Counted from the stretch's first letter, positions 11,454-23,159 are shown. The stretch: DNA of 64,000 bases from Bursaphelenchus xylophilus (GCA_904066235.2 CAJFCV020000002.1:2976001-3040000); one strand, 5' to 3'. Notes: generated by a model from the sequence alone, not told the origin. Made by a program: numbers and translations.

Positions 11454-13962
11454 ATGGGGTTGAGTCAGGAGGAATGCAATGAGCTGTTGGCCAATCGCAA
11501 CTATGATCCGATTTTTGAATGGTACACTGCGAATCCGGTCACCGCATACGATGTGCAAAGTAAGTTTTTTTTTGAGTTTGGAGGAATTCTTGTCCTTCCG
11601 TAAAATGGCAAGGTCAAGATCGTTACATTACTAGCGCTTGAAGACCTTTCCTTGTAAAGCAAAATCTAGCTTTTTCCTATCTTTAGCGATCCATAAGGTT
11701 GTCGAGGCGCTGATCTGCTCGGCCGGCTGCGGCCTAAACCTTTTCCTGCTCTACGTGATCGTCCAGCCATCGGAGAGGCTCAGAAGCGTGAAAGACTTTC
11801 TCATGTTCGGCTGTATCTACGACATTCTCCTTGCCGCCGTCAATATGCAAATGGAAACGGTTCGTTTTTATTGTTGTTTTCGTCTTTGCAAAAAGACTGA
11901 TATTTAATAATAATATCAGTCAGTCGGGGGAAATAATGTGGGTTTTTCGCAACAAAATTTTACGGCTATTGTCGTAAATCAAATTTCCAGCCGCGGCTAG
12001 CCCTCCAAGAGCAGCGACAAATCCACATTATTTCCCCGACAGACTGATATCAAATCGAAAATCAAAAAAATGTTAACTGGGATACTTGTTTCAGTTCCCC
12101 TACACCGTACTCGGCGTTGCATTCAGCTACGACAACATCATCTTGCGGTCCTCCAAATACCGTGTAACGGGTATTCTAAAATCTGCTGCCCGAACTATCT
12201 TTTTCGGGTCGTGGATCATCATTCCCGTTCAGTTCCTTTGGCGATTTCATGTTTTTCGATAGTAAGTATCAACATTTTCAATTCCATAAAGTGCAGGGAC
12301 ATTCTTTCGCTTCCCCCCGGTGCATTTGAACTTTTTCCTACGGCACAAAGTGGGGGTTTTGCACGATGCAAAATGAGGGTTTTGCACATTGCAAAATGGG
12401 GTTTTTTGCACGATGCAATGTGGAGTTTTTGCACGGTGCAAAATGGGGGGTTTTGCACGGTTCAAAGTCGGCGTTTTTGCACTGTGCATATGGTCGTTTT
12501 ACACGGTGCAAAATGAGGGTTTTATACTGTGCAATATAGGGTTTTTGCACGGCGCAAAATGGGGGTTTTGCGCAATGTAAAGTGGATGTTTTGCAGGGTG
12601 CAAAATGGGGGTTGTAGTATATAAAGTCTCAATATTTTCAGCGGTTGTGCCCCACGAGGAATTTTTTTTTATTTGATGTGGATAGTGCCAACAATTGTGT
12701 GTCTGACTGCCGGCTCCCTCAACTACAACATGTATGGGTTTTCGACACATGAAGAGAGAGTCCTCATACAAAAGATTGTGTTCTACAGTGGCTTTAAAGA
12801 CGTGGCATTAGCGGACGTCACTGGGACATATATGGTAAGGAATGTATGTCATATTTTGCATCAACGTTCAGAGCAGTCAACGCTATTCAATCCACAACAC
12901 GTGCATTAAAGTACTGTTGGGCGGCTGTTACGTGGTCACGATCGTTGTGGACGTCGCCATGTCCAGGTACTGGTCGTCTCACAGACTGGACGCTCATCAT
13001 CGGACCAGAAAGATGTTTTACGGAGTGAAATACGCACTTCGGGTAATGGTAAGGAATGTTATTTGGAATTCCACCTGTAAAGACGTTCTCGGTTGTGATT
13101 AAGATTTGTAGTTGGCATTCGTGAAAAGAGCATGGCATACACATTGTCTAGAGAAGCGTTTACAGCCGTCATAACCTTTTCGCGAATATTTGTGACAGTT
13201 TGACCGCTTAAAATACAAAAATTTGTCCTTGTGTACAGTGGAAGTACTCCAACGTTTTATTATATTATATGTATTTTAATGAAGCTTGGCACAAATTTAA
13301 AAGCATAGGTAATTTTTTACGACATATGCCGAACTCCTAGCTCGGTTGAGAAAAGCTTGCTGCGATGTTGTACTGGCATCGTGCAAGAGGTCAAACGCAC
13401 GTCGCAAAAAGAGGTTTGTGCAAGGGCCTCCCGACAGAAAGTCTACGCACTTTATGAAGCGACTGGTAGGAGGGGTCGACCGGGATAGACGTAATACAGG
13501 CCAGACAATATCCTATATTCTTTATCCAGTCAAACGTTACAATAGCACAAAATACAACAAGGATAGTCTCGGGCAGACGGAGAAGGTCAATTTTGCGCCA
13601 AAATTAACCTTTGTGCTATAAAGCTCTTCTACAACGAGCAAATTATTCTTTCCATTGCAATTTGTCGTACCAATGCTCTACTGTAATATAATAGAATAGC
13701 ATGATTTTTTCAGGCAATTGGCCCCTTCATAACGGGAGTGATCCCAGCAATTCTTACAAGGTACTCCGGCACCGCCTGCACTTTGAACCCATGGAATATG
13801 ATGGCTGTCTCGTGGTTAATCGGATGCCATAGTCTTTTTAACGCAATCACCACCTTCTATTTTATTCGACCTTGCCGGAGATATTTACTTTCCTGTCTGA
13901 AGCGGCAAAGCACACTGGAGCCGTTTGTGGTTGGAACGGACGCGTCAAGTAGGACTGGCTAA
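11454..13962 (+). CDS. nematode seven-TM serpentine chemoreceptor B (Str-superfamily-like)
   Basis: Six exons give about 354 aa: 11454-11559, 11687-11859, 12095-12261, 12642-12834, 12872-13048 and 13714-13962. Exon lengths are 106, 173, 167, 193, 177 and 249 bp. The first five equal those of receptor A and all six equal those of C. The N-terminus (MGLSQEECNELLANRNYDP) is the shared extracellular segment. Exon 2 has the TM1-TM2 region with CIYDILLAAVNMQM. Exon 5 ends HHRTRKMFYGVKYALRVM. Exon 6 carries GTACTLNPWNMMAVSWLIG and the final IRPCRRYLL box. The donor after exon 2 is GTTCGT, weaker than usual. AATAAA at 13973 lies 11 bp after the stop. Intron 2 holds a type-b MITE and intron 3 a palindrome array. 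Confidence 0.92.
11913..12051. mobile_element. type-b MITE in receptor B intron 2
   Basis: ATCAGTCAGTCGGGGGAAATA at the left and TTATTTCCCCGACAGACTGA at the right are inverted termini. The inner sequence has the type-b marks (AATTTCCAGCCGCGGCTAGCC and GCGACAAATCCACATTA). Confidence 0.85.
12345..12615. repeat. tandem GGGGTTTTGCACGGTGCAAAAT array in receptor B intron 3
   Basis: About ten units of roughly 22-28 bp, each a variant of TTTTGCACGGTGCAAAA followed by a G-rich GTGGGGGT spacer. The array occupies most of intron 3. Receptor C intron 3 has only scattered relatives of the motif, so the array grew after the two genes separated or was lost from C. Confidence 0.85.
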
Positions 13963-14078
13963 AGTTGTTCGTAATAAACGTTTGTTCTTCACTTGGCTTT
14001 GAGTTTCTTACGGTGACAGTAACAGTGCATGTCGCGGAAGTCACTCCAGCGACATTGCAAACGCACTAGTACGCGTAT

Positions 14079-14240
14079 TATCAGTCTGTCGGGAAAATAA
14101 TGAGCATTATGTAGCAACGCCGATCGCATCGTTGAAGTGAAAAGCAATTTGATTTTGCCGCGACACAATTCATTTTCTCAACCGCGATGCGATTCTCGCA
14201 GCTACAGGATGCTCATTATCTTCCTTGTCACACTGATAAT
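14079..14240. mobile_element. type-a MITE between receptors B and C
   Basis: TATCAGTCTGTCGGGAAAAT starts near 14080. The right end is diverged (CTCATTATCTTCCTTGTCAC). The interior has GTTGAAGTGAAAAGCAATTT and GCCGCGACACAATTC, the best-preserved type-a core in the window. Confidence 0.85.
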
Positions 14241-14695
14241 TCAATTATTCTTGCGGAGGCCGTGAATAAAAATGGAAGTTTTGAGCGGAAATTGAAGACA
14301 ATTGCTTTTGGGCGGAATTTGATTCCATTTTAATCCAGCTGGACGCTTGGTCTTGCCACTAATGCTTCAGCAAGTATAATGGGGGAACTTTAATGCCTCT
14401 TAATTTTACGCACATGTTGTGCCTCTTCCGCATACAAATTTTTGAAATTTTTAGTTTGTGTTTTTCATTCGCAGCCGAGATATTTGGCAATATTTGTCGT
14501 GGTAGAGAGTGCGCAAAATGCGGAGAGCAGCCGAAAAAGCTTTTGGCTGTATCTCGGCGAAATCCGATCAGTTTCGAGCCTTCTCTGGTGAAAAGAAACG
14601 TTCTCCGCATTTCGCATAGTCCCTCGTTGATACAACTCCTCGGACATATCGGCCCTGCCAAGAGCGAGCTGAAATTTTCAGAAGTTTGTGCACCA

Positions 14696-14893
14696 TACTA
14701 GTCCTTCCGGAAAGTCGCCGGACGGAAATCGGCGACATGCACTGTGAGAAAAATCTCAGGGTGCGAGCGACAGCTCGAAAAAGCTTATTGCACAGTGCAA
14801 AAAGCCAAAAATTGCACAGTGCAAAGTGAACTTTCGATTTCGCAGAGTGCATGTCGCCGATTTCCGTCCGGCGACTTTCCGGAAGGACTAGTA
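14696..14893. mobile_element. 198-bp near-perfect palindromic MITE carrying TGCACNGTGCA motifs
   Basis: The left end TACTAGTCCTTCCGGAAAGT and about 30 further bases are exactly complementary to the right end, which finishes GGAAGGACTAGTA at 14893. The outer arms reach GTCGCCGGACGGAAATCGGC. Between the arms lie CAGGGTGCGAGCGACAGC and four TGCAC..GTGCA copies. Relatives are at 38966-39161, 49822-50016, about 28860-29045 (Src gene intron 5), 45037-45120 and about 45985-46100. Ends in TA suggest a TA target. Confidence 0.85.
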
Positions 14894-15513
14894 TGTCGGG
14901 AAAATCCTGTGGATTTGTCGCAGCAAAATGTGTCTCTCATCGCAGTCGCGCATCAAATGGTCCGAAAACACCATTTGCACAGTGCATTTTTGTTTTTTTT
15001 TGCCTTACTTTGCGCGAGACTCCCGTTTTTAAGCAAATGATTTTTTTAGAGTTCGGCAGAATTTGGAGCCGTGATAAATTAGTATGACTTTTTATCCGAG
15101 TTGTGTCCAAACCAAAAAACAGTCTGAGCATCGCGCTTGTTACACTCTCCTCGTAAACGTATTTCTCTTTATAGCCAAGTGTAGTTGCACAATTGTAGTC
15201 CTCAAAACGGACAAAATATTTTTCGAGAATTCAATCTACCGTAGTGGGAAGCTTTGCGGAACAAGCCATACATTCAAGACGCTTGTCATTTCGTATTTCC
15301 CAACAAACGGCGACCTATGTTTGAGTGCGGTACGGATTGGGTACGAAAGTGAAAAGCAGATTCGTCTGCCCTCCATCTTGTGCCACTCCTACAATTGACG
15401 AGCTGGTTGCGGCGCTAGCTCCATTTGCATTGTAGCCTCTTCGTATTGGGGGTCGTTTCAGCAGCAGAGGCGCGGCTTGACCGCTCACTTGTTTAAAGAA
15501 GCTATAGAGGGTT

Positions 15514-18500
15514 ATGGAGTTGACCCACGAGGAGTGCAATGCGCTGTTGGCCAACCACAGTTACGACGTGATTTTCGAGTGGTATGCTGCGCATCCGGTT
15601 ACCGCATACAATGTGCAAAGTAAGTTTGTTTCGAAGAGGATTAATCTTTGAGTTATGGAGTTGTGGGAGCCTTATAGGCATATATGTATGTAGGACTGCA
15701 AAGCGGGCGGGTAGGCTATAGTTGACGTTCTGCATGGTGAACTTGAGTGTCATCAGCTCACGTAGGGTTTTTGGTGGTGGTGATATTATATTGCCAGACC
15801 TATATCTCACAAGTTGAGGTGTGAAGGGCACATGATCTTTATAGTGTATGGTCTTTATAGTCATTGATCCTTGTGAGCCTCTGCTTTAACGCTGCGGTAA
15901 AATCAAGGCTCTAGCCAGCTTTATTCATAAAGAACACTTTGTACTTTCCGGCCCTACATTACCCACGTCATGAGAAATGTTTTTTTTTCACATCGAAATG
16001 CTTCGCTTCGTCGAAAAAAGGGCGCAGTCGCGGCCAAAATTTCCAGCTGCGGCTAGCCGTCCCAAAGCGATGATGGTGTTCCCAACGCGCGACATTCTGT
16101 CACTATTCTCCCGACAGACTGATAAGTTGGATAAAGTTTCAACCATTTTTTGCGAAAGTTTGAAGTCAAGTATCCTCTAAGAGCTCTTATCATTTCAACA
16201 TATTTAATAAACTTTTAAAGGGCCCTTCAATTGCTAACGAAGCATTTTCTGTTGTAAAAACTCGAGAGCTCCAGATTTTAGTATGGTACATGTAGAGTAA
16301 AAAAGTCACGTTTCTACTAAAGTCACGTTTTTACAGGTTCAGGTTTTGCTGAACCTTGGACGGACTCAAAGTATGTTTCCGCTACATTTTTGTAAATTTT
16401 ACACCAGGTTGAGGAGCTCTGACCGTGTTGAAACATGTCACGATAAAACCCTGTAAATTGTTTTGGAAGTATAAGAAGCGCTCGGAAATGAACAGAAATG
16501 CTCCTGACAAGATTGTAGGACTTCTTTTTCGAAAGTTTCATGCCAAAACTTTATTGGTCCACTTAGCGAAAGGAAGAACGCTTTTTGGCAATATATTTGG
16601 CAATATAATTGGTGTCGAAACATTACCACCTATCATAGAAATAAGCATAAGGAAGAGAGTTGCCCCATTATTGACAACTTTCAAGTCAAAAATCCCGATC
16701 GTTTCGGAAAATTCCGAGCTAGTAGTATCGCGATATACCGTACAATTCTTCAAGAAAATTAATCTAAATTTGCCAAGTTTCATCAACAGATGCTCAGAGA
16801 ACTTGAAGACCTTTCCTTTGCTAACCAAAATCTAACTTTATCACTCTTATAGTGATCCACAAGGTCGTCGAAGCGCTGATCTGCTCGGCTGGTTGCGGAA
16901 TAAACCTCTTCCTGCTCTATGTGATTGCCAAGCAATCGGAGAGACTGAGCAGCGTGAAGAGTTTCCTTATGTTCGGCTGCATCTACGACATCTTCCTTTC
17001 CGTCGTCAATATGCAAATGCAATCGGTGTGGTTTTGTTCTTCCAACGTTTAGTTTGCAGTAGCAAGTACAAATTTTTACATTTTTAGTTTCCCTACTCCG
17101 TGCTCGGCATTGCATTCAGCTACGACAACATGATCTTGCGGTCTTCCGACTACCTCATAATGGGTATTATGAAAGCTGCTGCCCGAGTTGCATTTTTCGG
17201 GTCGTGGATCATCATTCCCATTCAGTTCCTTTGGCGATACCACATTTTTCGATAGTAAGTATCAACATTTTCAATTTCATAAAGTGCATAGATATTTTTT
17301 CGCTACTTACAAAAGTATTTATTTCTTTCTTGCGGTGCACTCAGACTTACATGCAAATTTATAAAACAGCCTCTGAAACTACCCATTAATAGGACTTTCA
17401 TAAAGTGCATGGACATTTTTACTGTGCATTTTGCCTTCTCTTATCGATGCAATCCTTTTTAAAATATTTTTGCATGTTGCAACTGCCTTAAATTTCGTGA
17501 CCTCGCAATGAAAAAAAGCTTGTGTCGCAGCAATTTTGTATAAAAAATAAAATGCACTGTGCAATTGACCTTTTTTCAATAACATATTCTGGTAGCAAAC
17601 AGGACAAGAGGCTCTGAGAGTCAATACTAAGAATGAATTTTAACATTAGGCCCAAAAGTCAAGAAGTTATAGCCACAGAAATGCGAAAGCTTTAACCCAA
17701 AAGTTCAACATTTTCAGCGGCTGTGCACCAAGAGGAATCTACTTGTATCTAATGTGCATTGTGCCAATAATTTTGTCTCTGATTGGCGGCTGCATCACAT
17801 TTAACATTTACGGCTATGCAACAAATGAGGAGAGGGCTCTCATACAAAAGATTGTGCGCTACAGCGGCTTCACGGACGTGACATTAGCCGACGTCACCGG
17901 GACATGGACGGTAAGGAATGCGCATCATATTTTACCTCAACTCGCAGAACAGCGAACGCTATTCGTTGTACAACACATGCATTAAAGTGCTGCTGTGCGG
18001 CTGCTACGCGGTCACCATCGCGGTGGACATTGCCATGTCCAAGTACTGGTCGATTCACAGCATGGACGCCCATCATCGGACTAGAAAGATGTTTTACGGC
18101 GTGAAATATGCACTTCGGGTGATGGTAAGCGTTTTTACTATGCTTTTTCAAAAGGGCGTGAGCTTGTGCGTTGCGACAAAAATTCAATGCACTTCCGAAA
18201 AAGGCAGCATTTTTGAATTCTACTTTGTAAGACGTTCTCGGTCGCTACAAAGATTTGTAGTCGGCGTCAAGTGCACAACATGTATAGAAATTCCTTTGTA
18301 GTTGTAATAAAATTGTTTCCAAACAATTGAAAGAATTTGGCCCCTTCGAATACAGAAGTCTGAGCAAAGTATAATAGAAAAAACGAGAGTCATCTAAGCT
18401 TGGCAGGCAAGGTGTATGTCCCTTAGAATTACTCATGTAACTGTGTTTCTTGTCGGTTATGGGTATATGTACAAGACACGTCAAGCATCTATTTTTTCAG

Positions 18501-18749
18501 GCAATTGGCCCCTTCCTAACCGGCGTGATCCCAGCATTTCTAATTCGGATCTCCGGCACGGCCTGCACTTTGAGCCCATGGACTATGATGACTGTCTCGT
18601 GGCTGGTCGGATCCCACAGCCTCTTCAACGCAATCACCACCTTTTACTTCATTCGACCTTGCTGGCGATATCTACTATCTTGCCTGAAGCGGCAAAGCAC
18701 GTTGGAACCGTTTGTGGTTGGGACGGACGTATCAAGTAGGACTGGCTAA
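15514..18749 (+). CDS. nematode seven-TM serpentine chemoreceptor C (Str-superfamily-like)
   Basis: Six exons give about 354 aa: 15514-15619, 16853-17025, 17088-17254, 17718-17910, 17948-18124 and 18501-18749. It is the closest relative of receptor B (for example IPIQFLWRYHIFR, then GCAPRGIYLYLMC, then HHRTRKMFYGVKYALRVM). The C-terminal SCLKRQSTLEPFVVGTD, the RTG ending and the following AATAAA (18760) are nearly identical between the two genes. Intron 1 has grown to 1.2 kb by insertion of repeats, including a type-b MITE half. No stop, frameshift or broken splice site was seen. By family it is a sensory G-protein-coupled receptor; the ligand is unknown. Confidence 0.92.
16035..16125. mobile_element. 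right half of a type-b MITE in receptor C intron 1
   Basis: CCAGCTGCGGCTAGCCGTCC, AAGCGATGATGG, CGCGACATTCTG and the terminus TATTCTCCCGACAGACTGAT are all present. The matching left terminus is missing or too diverged to see. Confidence 0.7.
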
Positions 18750-18769
18750 AATTGTTTGTAATAAAAGTT

Positions 18770-20550
18770 TATTCTTCACTTGGCTTTGAGTTTCTTACAA
18801 TGTGAGTGTCCTGGAGTTCGGTGAGAAATAAGCTATTCTTAGAAGGGATGTCCTTAACTTAGCTTGAACTTTGAGGCTTTTAAAGGTTGTCAAATAAAAC
18901 TATTGCAGTTCCGCTAGAAATACGCAAATGCATAAACTCCTCCGCCGAGTCACGGCCGAGACCTGGTCATTTCTTTCCTGCACGTTTCTTGCAACACCCT
19001 GCAAGAGAGTTACTGGTGAACTGTCAAAAAAAATAGTAATCCAATGAATTGAATTTTTATTTGCGGTTCTTGGCCCACTTCCTATAATAAAATCTTTCTC
19101 TAACTAAATTTAGTGTTAAGGTGAGAATCAGAGAACATACGAACCGCACAAGTGAAGTCTTTGGCGTAAGCAAAATTGAATCTTTTTCGAAACTGTTTAT
19201 GTTTCGAAAAGTCGCGCAACTTGCACTGTGCGATACGAAAGAGGCCGAAAAAAGTTCACGCACTTTTAAAAAAGCGTACTTTTTTCTACCTTGACGCTTT
19301 CCCGTCTTCGCGTACTCTCACGGCGGCAAAGCTCGTTGTTTATCTAGGCTGCCTCCGCAAAGCTCGAGCTAATTGTAAGACTTTCAAAAATCGATGTGTG
19401 GACTATTCCCAATATGCTCAAATTGCCTTTGGGGCTAAATTTTTAATTTTTCTCCCATTTCGCAAAAGTAAGGGGCATCTTTATAGGTCATCCATGTTAT
19501 CTGTGTTTGCGAAATTAGTTGACAATCTAAGCGCCTTGCTCACAGAACAGAGATTCTCGGTTGTATTTAAAAAGCGTATCCTTATGTCGTGATGACAAAT
19601 CCAACAGTTGTATGCAAGATGGATGGCATTTAAAGTGTTTGTAAAATTGTCCGAGATGATAGTTTCAATATTTCAATTGTATTTTACAATAACATCAAGG
19701 AAGTGAAGGATGTACTGGAAGTGGGATTGTAAAGATTTCCCGAAGCGTTGAAGATGTATGGAGCATCGGAAAATAAAGTTCATCATGCTTTGTGATTTGG
19801 CCTATGACTGAGAGCTCAGAACGATATCAAATCTTGATATAAGCTCATCTAAATGGAGCTTAACTATGTGATACATTACCGTTACTGTAGATGGACTTGG
19901 TCCGGAGATGGCGCCTAACGAAAAGGGTACTTTGCGAAGAGGGCGCCTATAAATAGCATTTTCACAAAGTGCGTAGAGTTTTCGTCTTTGTGCAAGACAA
20001 AATTCCACTGTAGATTACTTTGATTTTTCAAACAAAAAATGTGACGCAAGATTTTTTTCATTGCGCCGTTGCAAAATTTGAGTCAATTGCATTGTGCAAA
20101 AATCTTTTAAAAAGGGCTGCGTCGCATGAAGAAAGCGAATGCAAAAATGTGGGCACAAGAGAGCACTTGGGCCAAAAGCGCATCTTTAATGGTAGGAAGT
20201 TCAATCTTATTTGCACTAAGACCAATAACATAGTCTTAACTGCCGTGGTAGTCCTTTTTTTAAACTTTTGACTTGGTCTCCCTAACCACAGTTTTTTCGC
20301 AAAACAAAAAAATGATTAAAAAAATGATACTCGCACGGCAAAAAAATTCTTTCAGAAAATTGAAAAAACAAGGAATCTCGCATTATTGATTGCTTGCGAT
20401 GTGCCACAGAATTATCGAGATAGAAAAATTATTTCTCTTTGAAAAAACAAAAAGGAGGAACAAGGTAAACTTCGCGGTGTTTTACGTAAAAAGTATAAAA
20501 TATTTCGAATTTTTAACATAGTGAACTCTAGCCGGCCTCCCCCCAGCCTA
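18770..20550. other. intergenic repeats, no confident gene
   Basis: 1.8 kb between receptor C and the dehydrogenase. It contains reverse-oriented fragments of repeat family C (about 19060-19400, with TATCTAGGCTGCCTCCGCAA), scattered single palindromes (TTGCACTGTGCG near 19219) and AT-rich sequence. Nothing else is recognised. Confidence 0.5.
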
Positions 20551-20551
20551 C

Positions 20552-20619
20552 CTCAAGCTTGGCGTTGGTCTACTCGGATCACCCAACATCTTCATTTTCA
20601 CGTGCACGATCTCATTGAT
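20552..20619 (-). other. exon-like segment, unidentified
   Basis: On the minus strand a good acceptor (TTGTTTTGCAG) is followed by 68 open bases that read INEIVHVKMKMLGDPSRPTP and end with a GTAGGC donor. Base composition is richer in GC than the flanks. No neighbouring exon was found on this strand, so it may be a remnant of a displaced gene or chance. Confidence 0.25.
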
Positions 20620-20877
20620 CTGCAAAACAAAGAATAACAGTGATATTTTTACACTTTGCTGCGCTTACAAACTGGCAAACACATTTGTCAATCCACTTCC
20701 TCCTTTGGGTACAGCCGAACGAAGCCCAACTTGATGGGTTATGTACGTTGGGTTCGGGGCGTTTGAAACATTTTCTTTACACATTTGCTCTCGCTGTAAA
20801 CCCAAACGCAAAAACAATGAAGAAGAAACGTCGAAACACGGTGTATAAAAGAGTGTAATCGATCAACGGCAGCAGAG

Positions 20878-23152
20878 ATGTGGGACTACGTGACGCTCCT
20901 GGCGTATTCGGTACTACTCTATTATCTCGCGAAAGGCATTTATCATGTGCTTTTACAACAATGGGTGTACTTTCTTGCACCCAGAAAAGATTTGAGGAAA
21001 TTGGCCAAGACCGATTGGGCTGGTGAGTGGGCACTTTCAGCTGTCGGGAAAATAATGAGCACTCTATCGCTTCTAAAATTGCATTGCCGCAGAGAAAACG
21101 AATTGTGTCGCACCAAAATCAAATTGATTTTACTTTTCACTTAAGCGACGCCACAGCGATATCTCGCTCGTAATTTCCCCGCCACTGATGATATTCATGC
21201 CGTGCGACCCATAATTTGTTATCAGTCTGTCGGGAAAATAATGAGAGCTCTGTGGAAAAAATCGCATCTCTGGAAAATGAATTACGTCGCCACAAGATCA
21301 TATAACTTGATCTTTTTGCGCTCATTATTTTCCCGACAGAATGATGATGGTATGAAAGCCATGAGCACGCCATAAAAATGTTTTAGACTCATGGCTTGGT
21401 CCAAGAAGGCTCAAAATCACAGGCTATCAGTCTGTGGGGAAAATAATGCGGATTTGTCGCAGCAAAATTTATCGCCCCGTCTCAGTCGCGCATCAAATTT
21501 TTAGTCGCGGCTGGCCGTCGCAATGCGGTAATGGCGATACCAAGACGTGATGAACCCACATTAGTTTCCCGACAAACTGATATATTCATGTTTCAGCAGT
21601 TACCGGCTCAACACAAGGCATCGGGAAGTATTATGCGTTGGAATTGGCGAAGCAAGGCTTTAATATCATCTTAATCGCCCGGAATGCTCAGAAAATGGAG
21701 GATGTCAGGCAGGAAATTCTAAAAGAAGCCCCAAATGTTCAAGTCGACTATATCGTATTCGACTTTTTGAGTACTTCCACTGAAGACTACGAGAAAGCCT
21801 TCAAAGAGCCAATGAAGAAGGTTGGATTATTAGGTAAAAAACTAAAATTTTAACAACGTATCGATCGGTCGGGAAAATAATGAGCACAATAAGAGTGCCC
21901 ATTATTTTCCCGGCAAACTGATAAAATATAAGTTATCAGTCCGTCGGGAAAATAATATGGATTTGTCGCAGAAAAATTCGCCAGAAATCGGCGATTACTT
22001 TCATCCATATCTCTTGAAATACCCCGCATTTTTAGTGAACAATGTCGGTGAGGCCTACCAAATCCCTGATAAAGTCCACAAACTTCAAGGCGGACTGGAG
22101 GAGAACCGAAACTTAATCATCATAAATATGCTTCCCTTCGTGTTGCTCGCCCAAATCTGTGTGGAATACATGGAACAGAGGGACGGAGGATCATTGTCAA
22201 TGTTGGGTCGTCCGCCGGCGATGTCAATTTTATTTACTATTCTGGATATTCCGCAACAAAGGTATGTGTTTTGAAAGGGGTATATGAGTTTTGGACTTTT
22301 CGCAGACGGCAACCGGCCCGGGATTTAAAAAATATGACAAGAAAACGCGTCGTTATCGCGATACTGCGATATTCCCAGCCCGACCCCAAGCTTGTCTAAC
22401 AAAAACTTTTTAAAACTTTGTGAGAGAGTACTTGTAATGAGGAGATTCAGATAGACAAAAAAAAATTTCTGACAATAACTTTCCGAGTTTTTCTCGGAAA
22501 AGATAACTTTTTGTAGAACCATCCATTTAACGTCCAATAAATTCTAACCGTTTATCTGATGAATGAGTTATGGCACACAAAATTTTACAAGAGAAGCATC
22601 GGTCTGTCGGGAAAATAATGAGCACAATGCCGGTGCGCCAATCGCGTCGCTGAAGGATTTTCGATGCGGCGAAGTGCCCATTATTTTCCCAACAGACTGA
22701 TATAGCAAAAAAAAATATTTTTTGGTCTCTTTCAATTCGCTGTTCATAGGTTTTATCGCATTATAGAGACAATATTTTCCCCTAAAAATCGCGTTTTTTT
22801 TCAGTCCGGGATGAAAGGCTTCACCGACGTGCTTCGCGTCGAATACCCCATGATCACCTTCCAGCAGAACAATCCCGGCTGGGTGACCACCACGCTGGCC
22901 AAGAAGGCGCACGCCACGTTGTTCACTCGCCGCCCCGCCGACTACTCCTACTACGCGGTGCGGACGATCGGCTGGCTGAAGGAGACGCGTGGACATTGGG
23001 CGCATCAACTGCAGTTCGACGTGTTGGCCGCGTTGCCCACGTTTCTTTCGGACATTGTGTTCGAAAGAGTGTTGGGCCAGCAGAAATTCGAGAACATCGA
23101 TTATCTGAAAAATCATGTGCAAAATGGCGATGCGCACAAGAAAATGAATTGA
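20878..23152 (+). CDS. short-chain dehydrogenase/reductase (HSD17B12 / LET-767-like), with a 1-base frameshift
   Basis: Four exons: 20878-21022, 21597-21833, 22036-22261 and 22805-23152. The N-terminal hydrophobic helix is followed by the NAD(P) motif TGSTQGIGKYYALELAKQG, then LLVNNVG (the NNVG motif), GSSAGDVNFIYYSGYSATK with catalytic Ser and YxxxK, and a C-terminal part with FTRRPADYSYYAVRTIG and LKETRGHWAHQLQ. This matches ER-membrane 3-ketoacyl-CoA reductases and 17-beta-HSD type 12, about 315 aa. Exon 3 is one base short: at about 22190 (GGGACGGAGGATCATTG) the frame must shift by one base between DGG and IIVNVGSSAG. All splice sites are intact, so this is either a sequencing error or a recent inactivation. 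Its introns hold at least five MITE copies. Confidence 0.85.
21040..21192. mobile_element. type-a MITE, dehydrogenase intron 1
   Basis: The left end CTGTCGGGAAAATAATGAGC starts near 21042. The right end has drifted to TCGTAATTTCCCCGCCACTG near 21190. The interior has AATCAAATTGATTTT and AGCGACGCCACAGCGAT. Confidence 0.7.
21222..21346. mobile_element. short type-a MITE, dehydrogenase intron 1
   Basis: Termini TATCAGTCTGTCGGGAAAAT and CATTATTTTCCCGACAGAAT flank a shortened interior. Confidence 0.85.
21424..21583. mobile_element. type-b MITE, dehydrogenase intron 1
   Basis: TATCAGTCTGTGGGGAAAAT and TTAGTTTCCCGACAAACTGA are the ends. The interior is GCGGATTTGTCGCAGCAAAA, then CAGTCGCGCATCAAA. 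Only about 10 bp separate this copy from the exon 2 acceptor at 21596. Confidence 0.85.
21866..21925. mobile_element. minimal MITE (almost only terminal repeats), dehydrogenase intron 2
   Basis: GGTCGGGAAAATAATGAGCA and TGCCCATTATTTTCCCGGCA sit back to back within 60 bp. A solitary left end (CAGTCCGTCGGGAAAATAAT) follows at about 21937-21975. Confidence 0.8.
22599..22702. mobile_element. shortened type-a MITE, dehydrogenase intron 3
   Basis: GTCTGTCGGGAAAATAATGA and CATTATTTTCCCAACAGACT flank GCGCCAATCGCGTCGCTGAA. The distal half of the core is deleted. Confidence 0.85.
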
Positions 23153-23159
23153 ATGTCCG

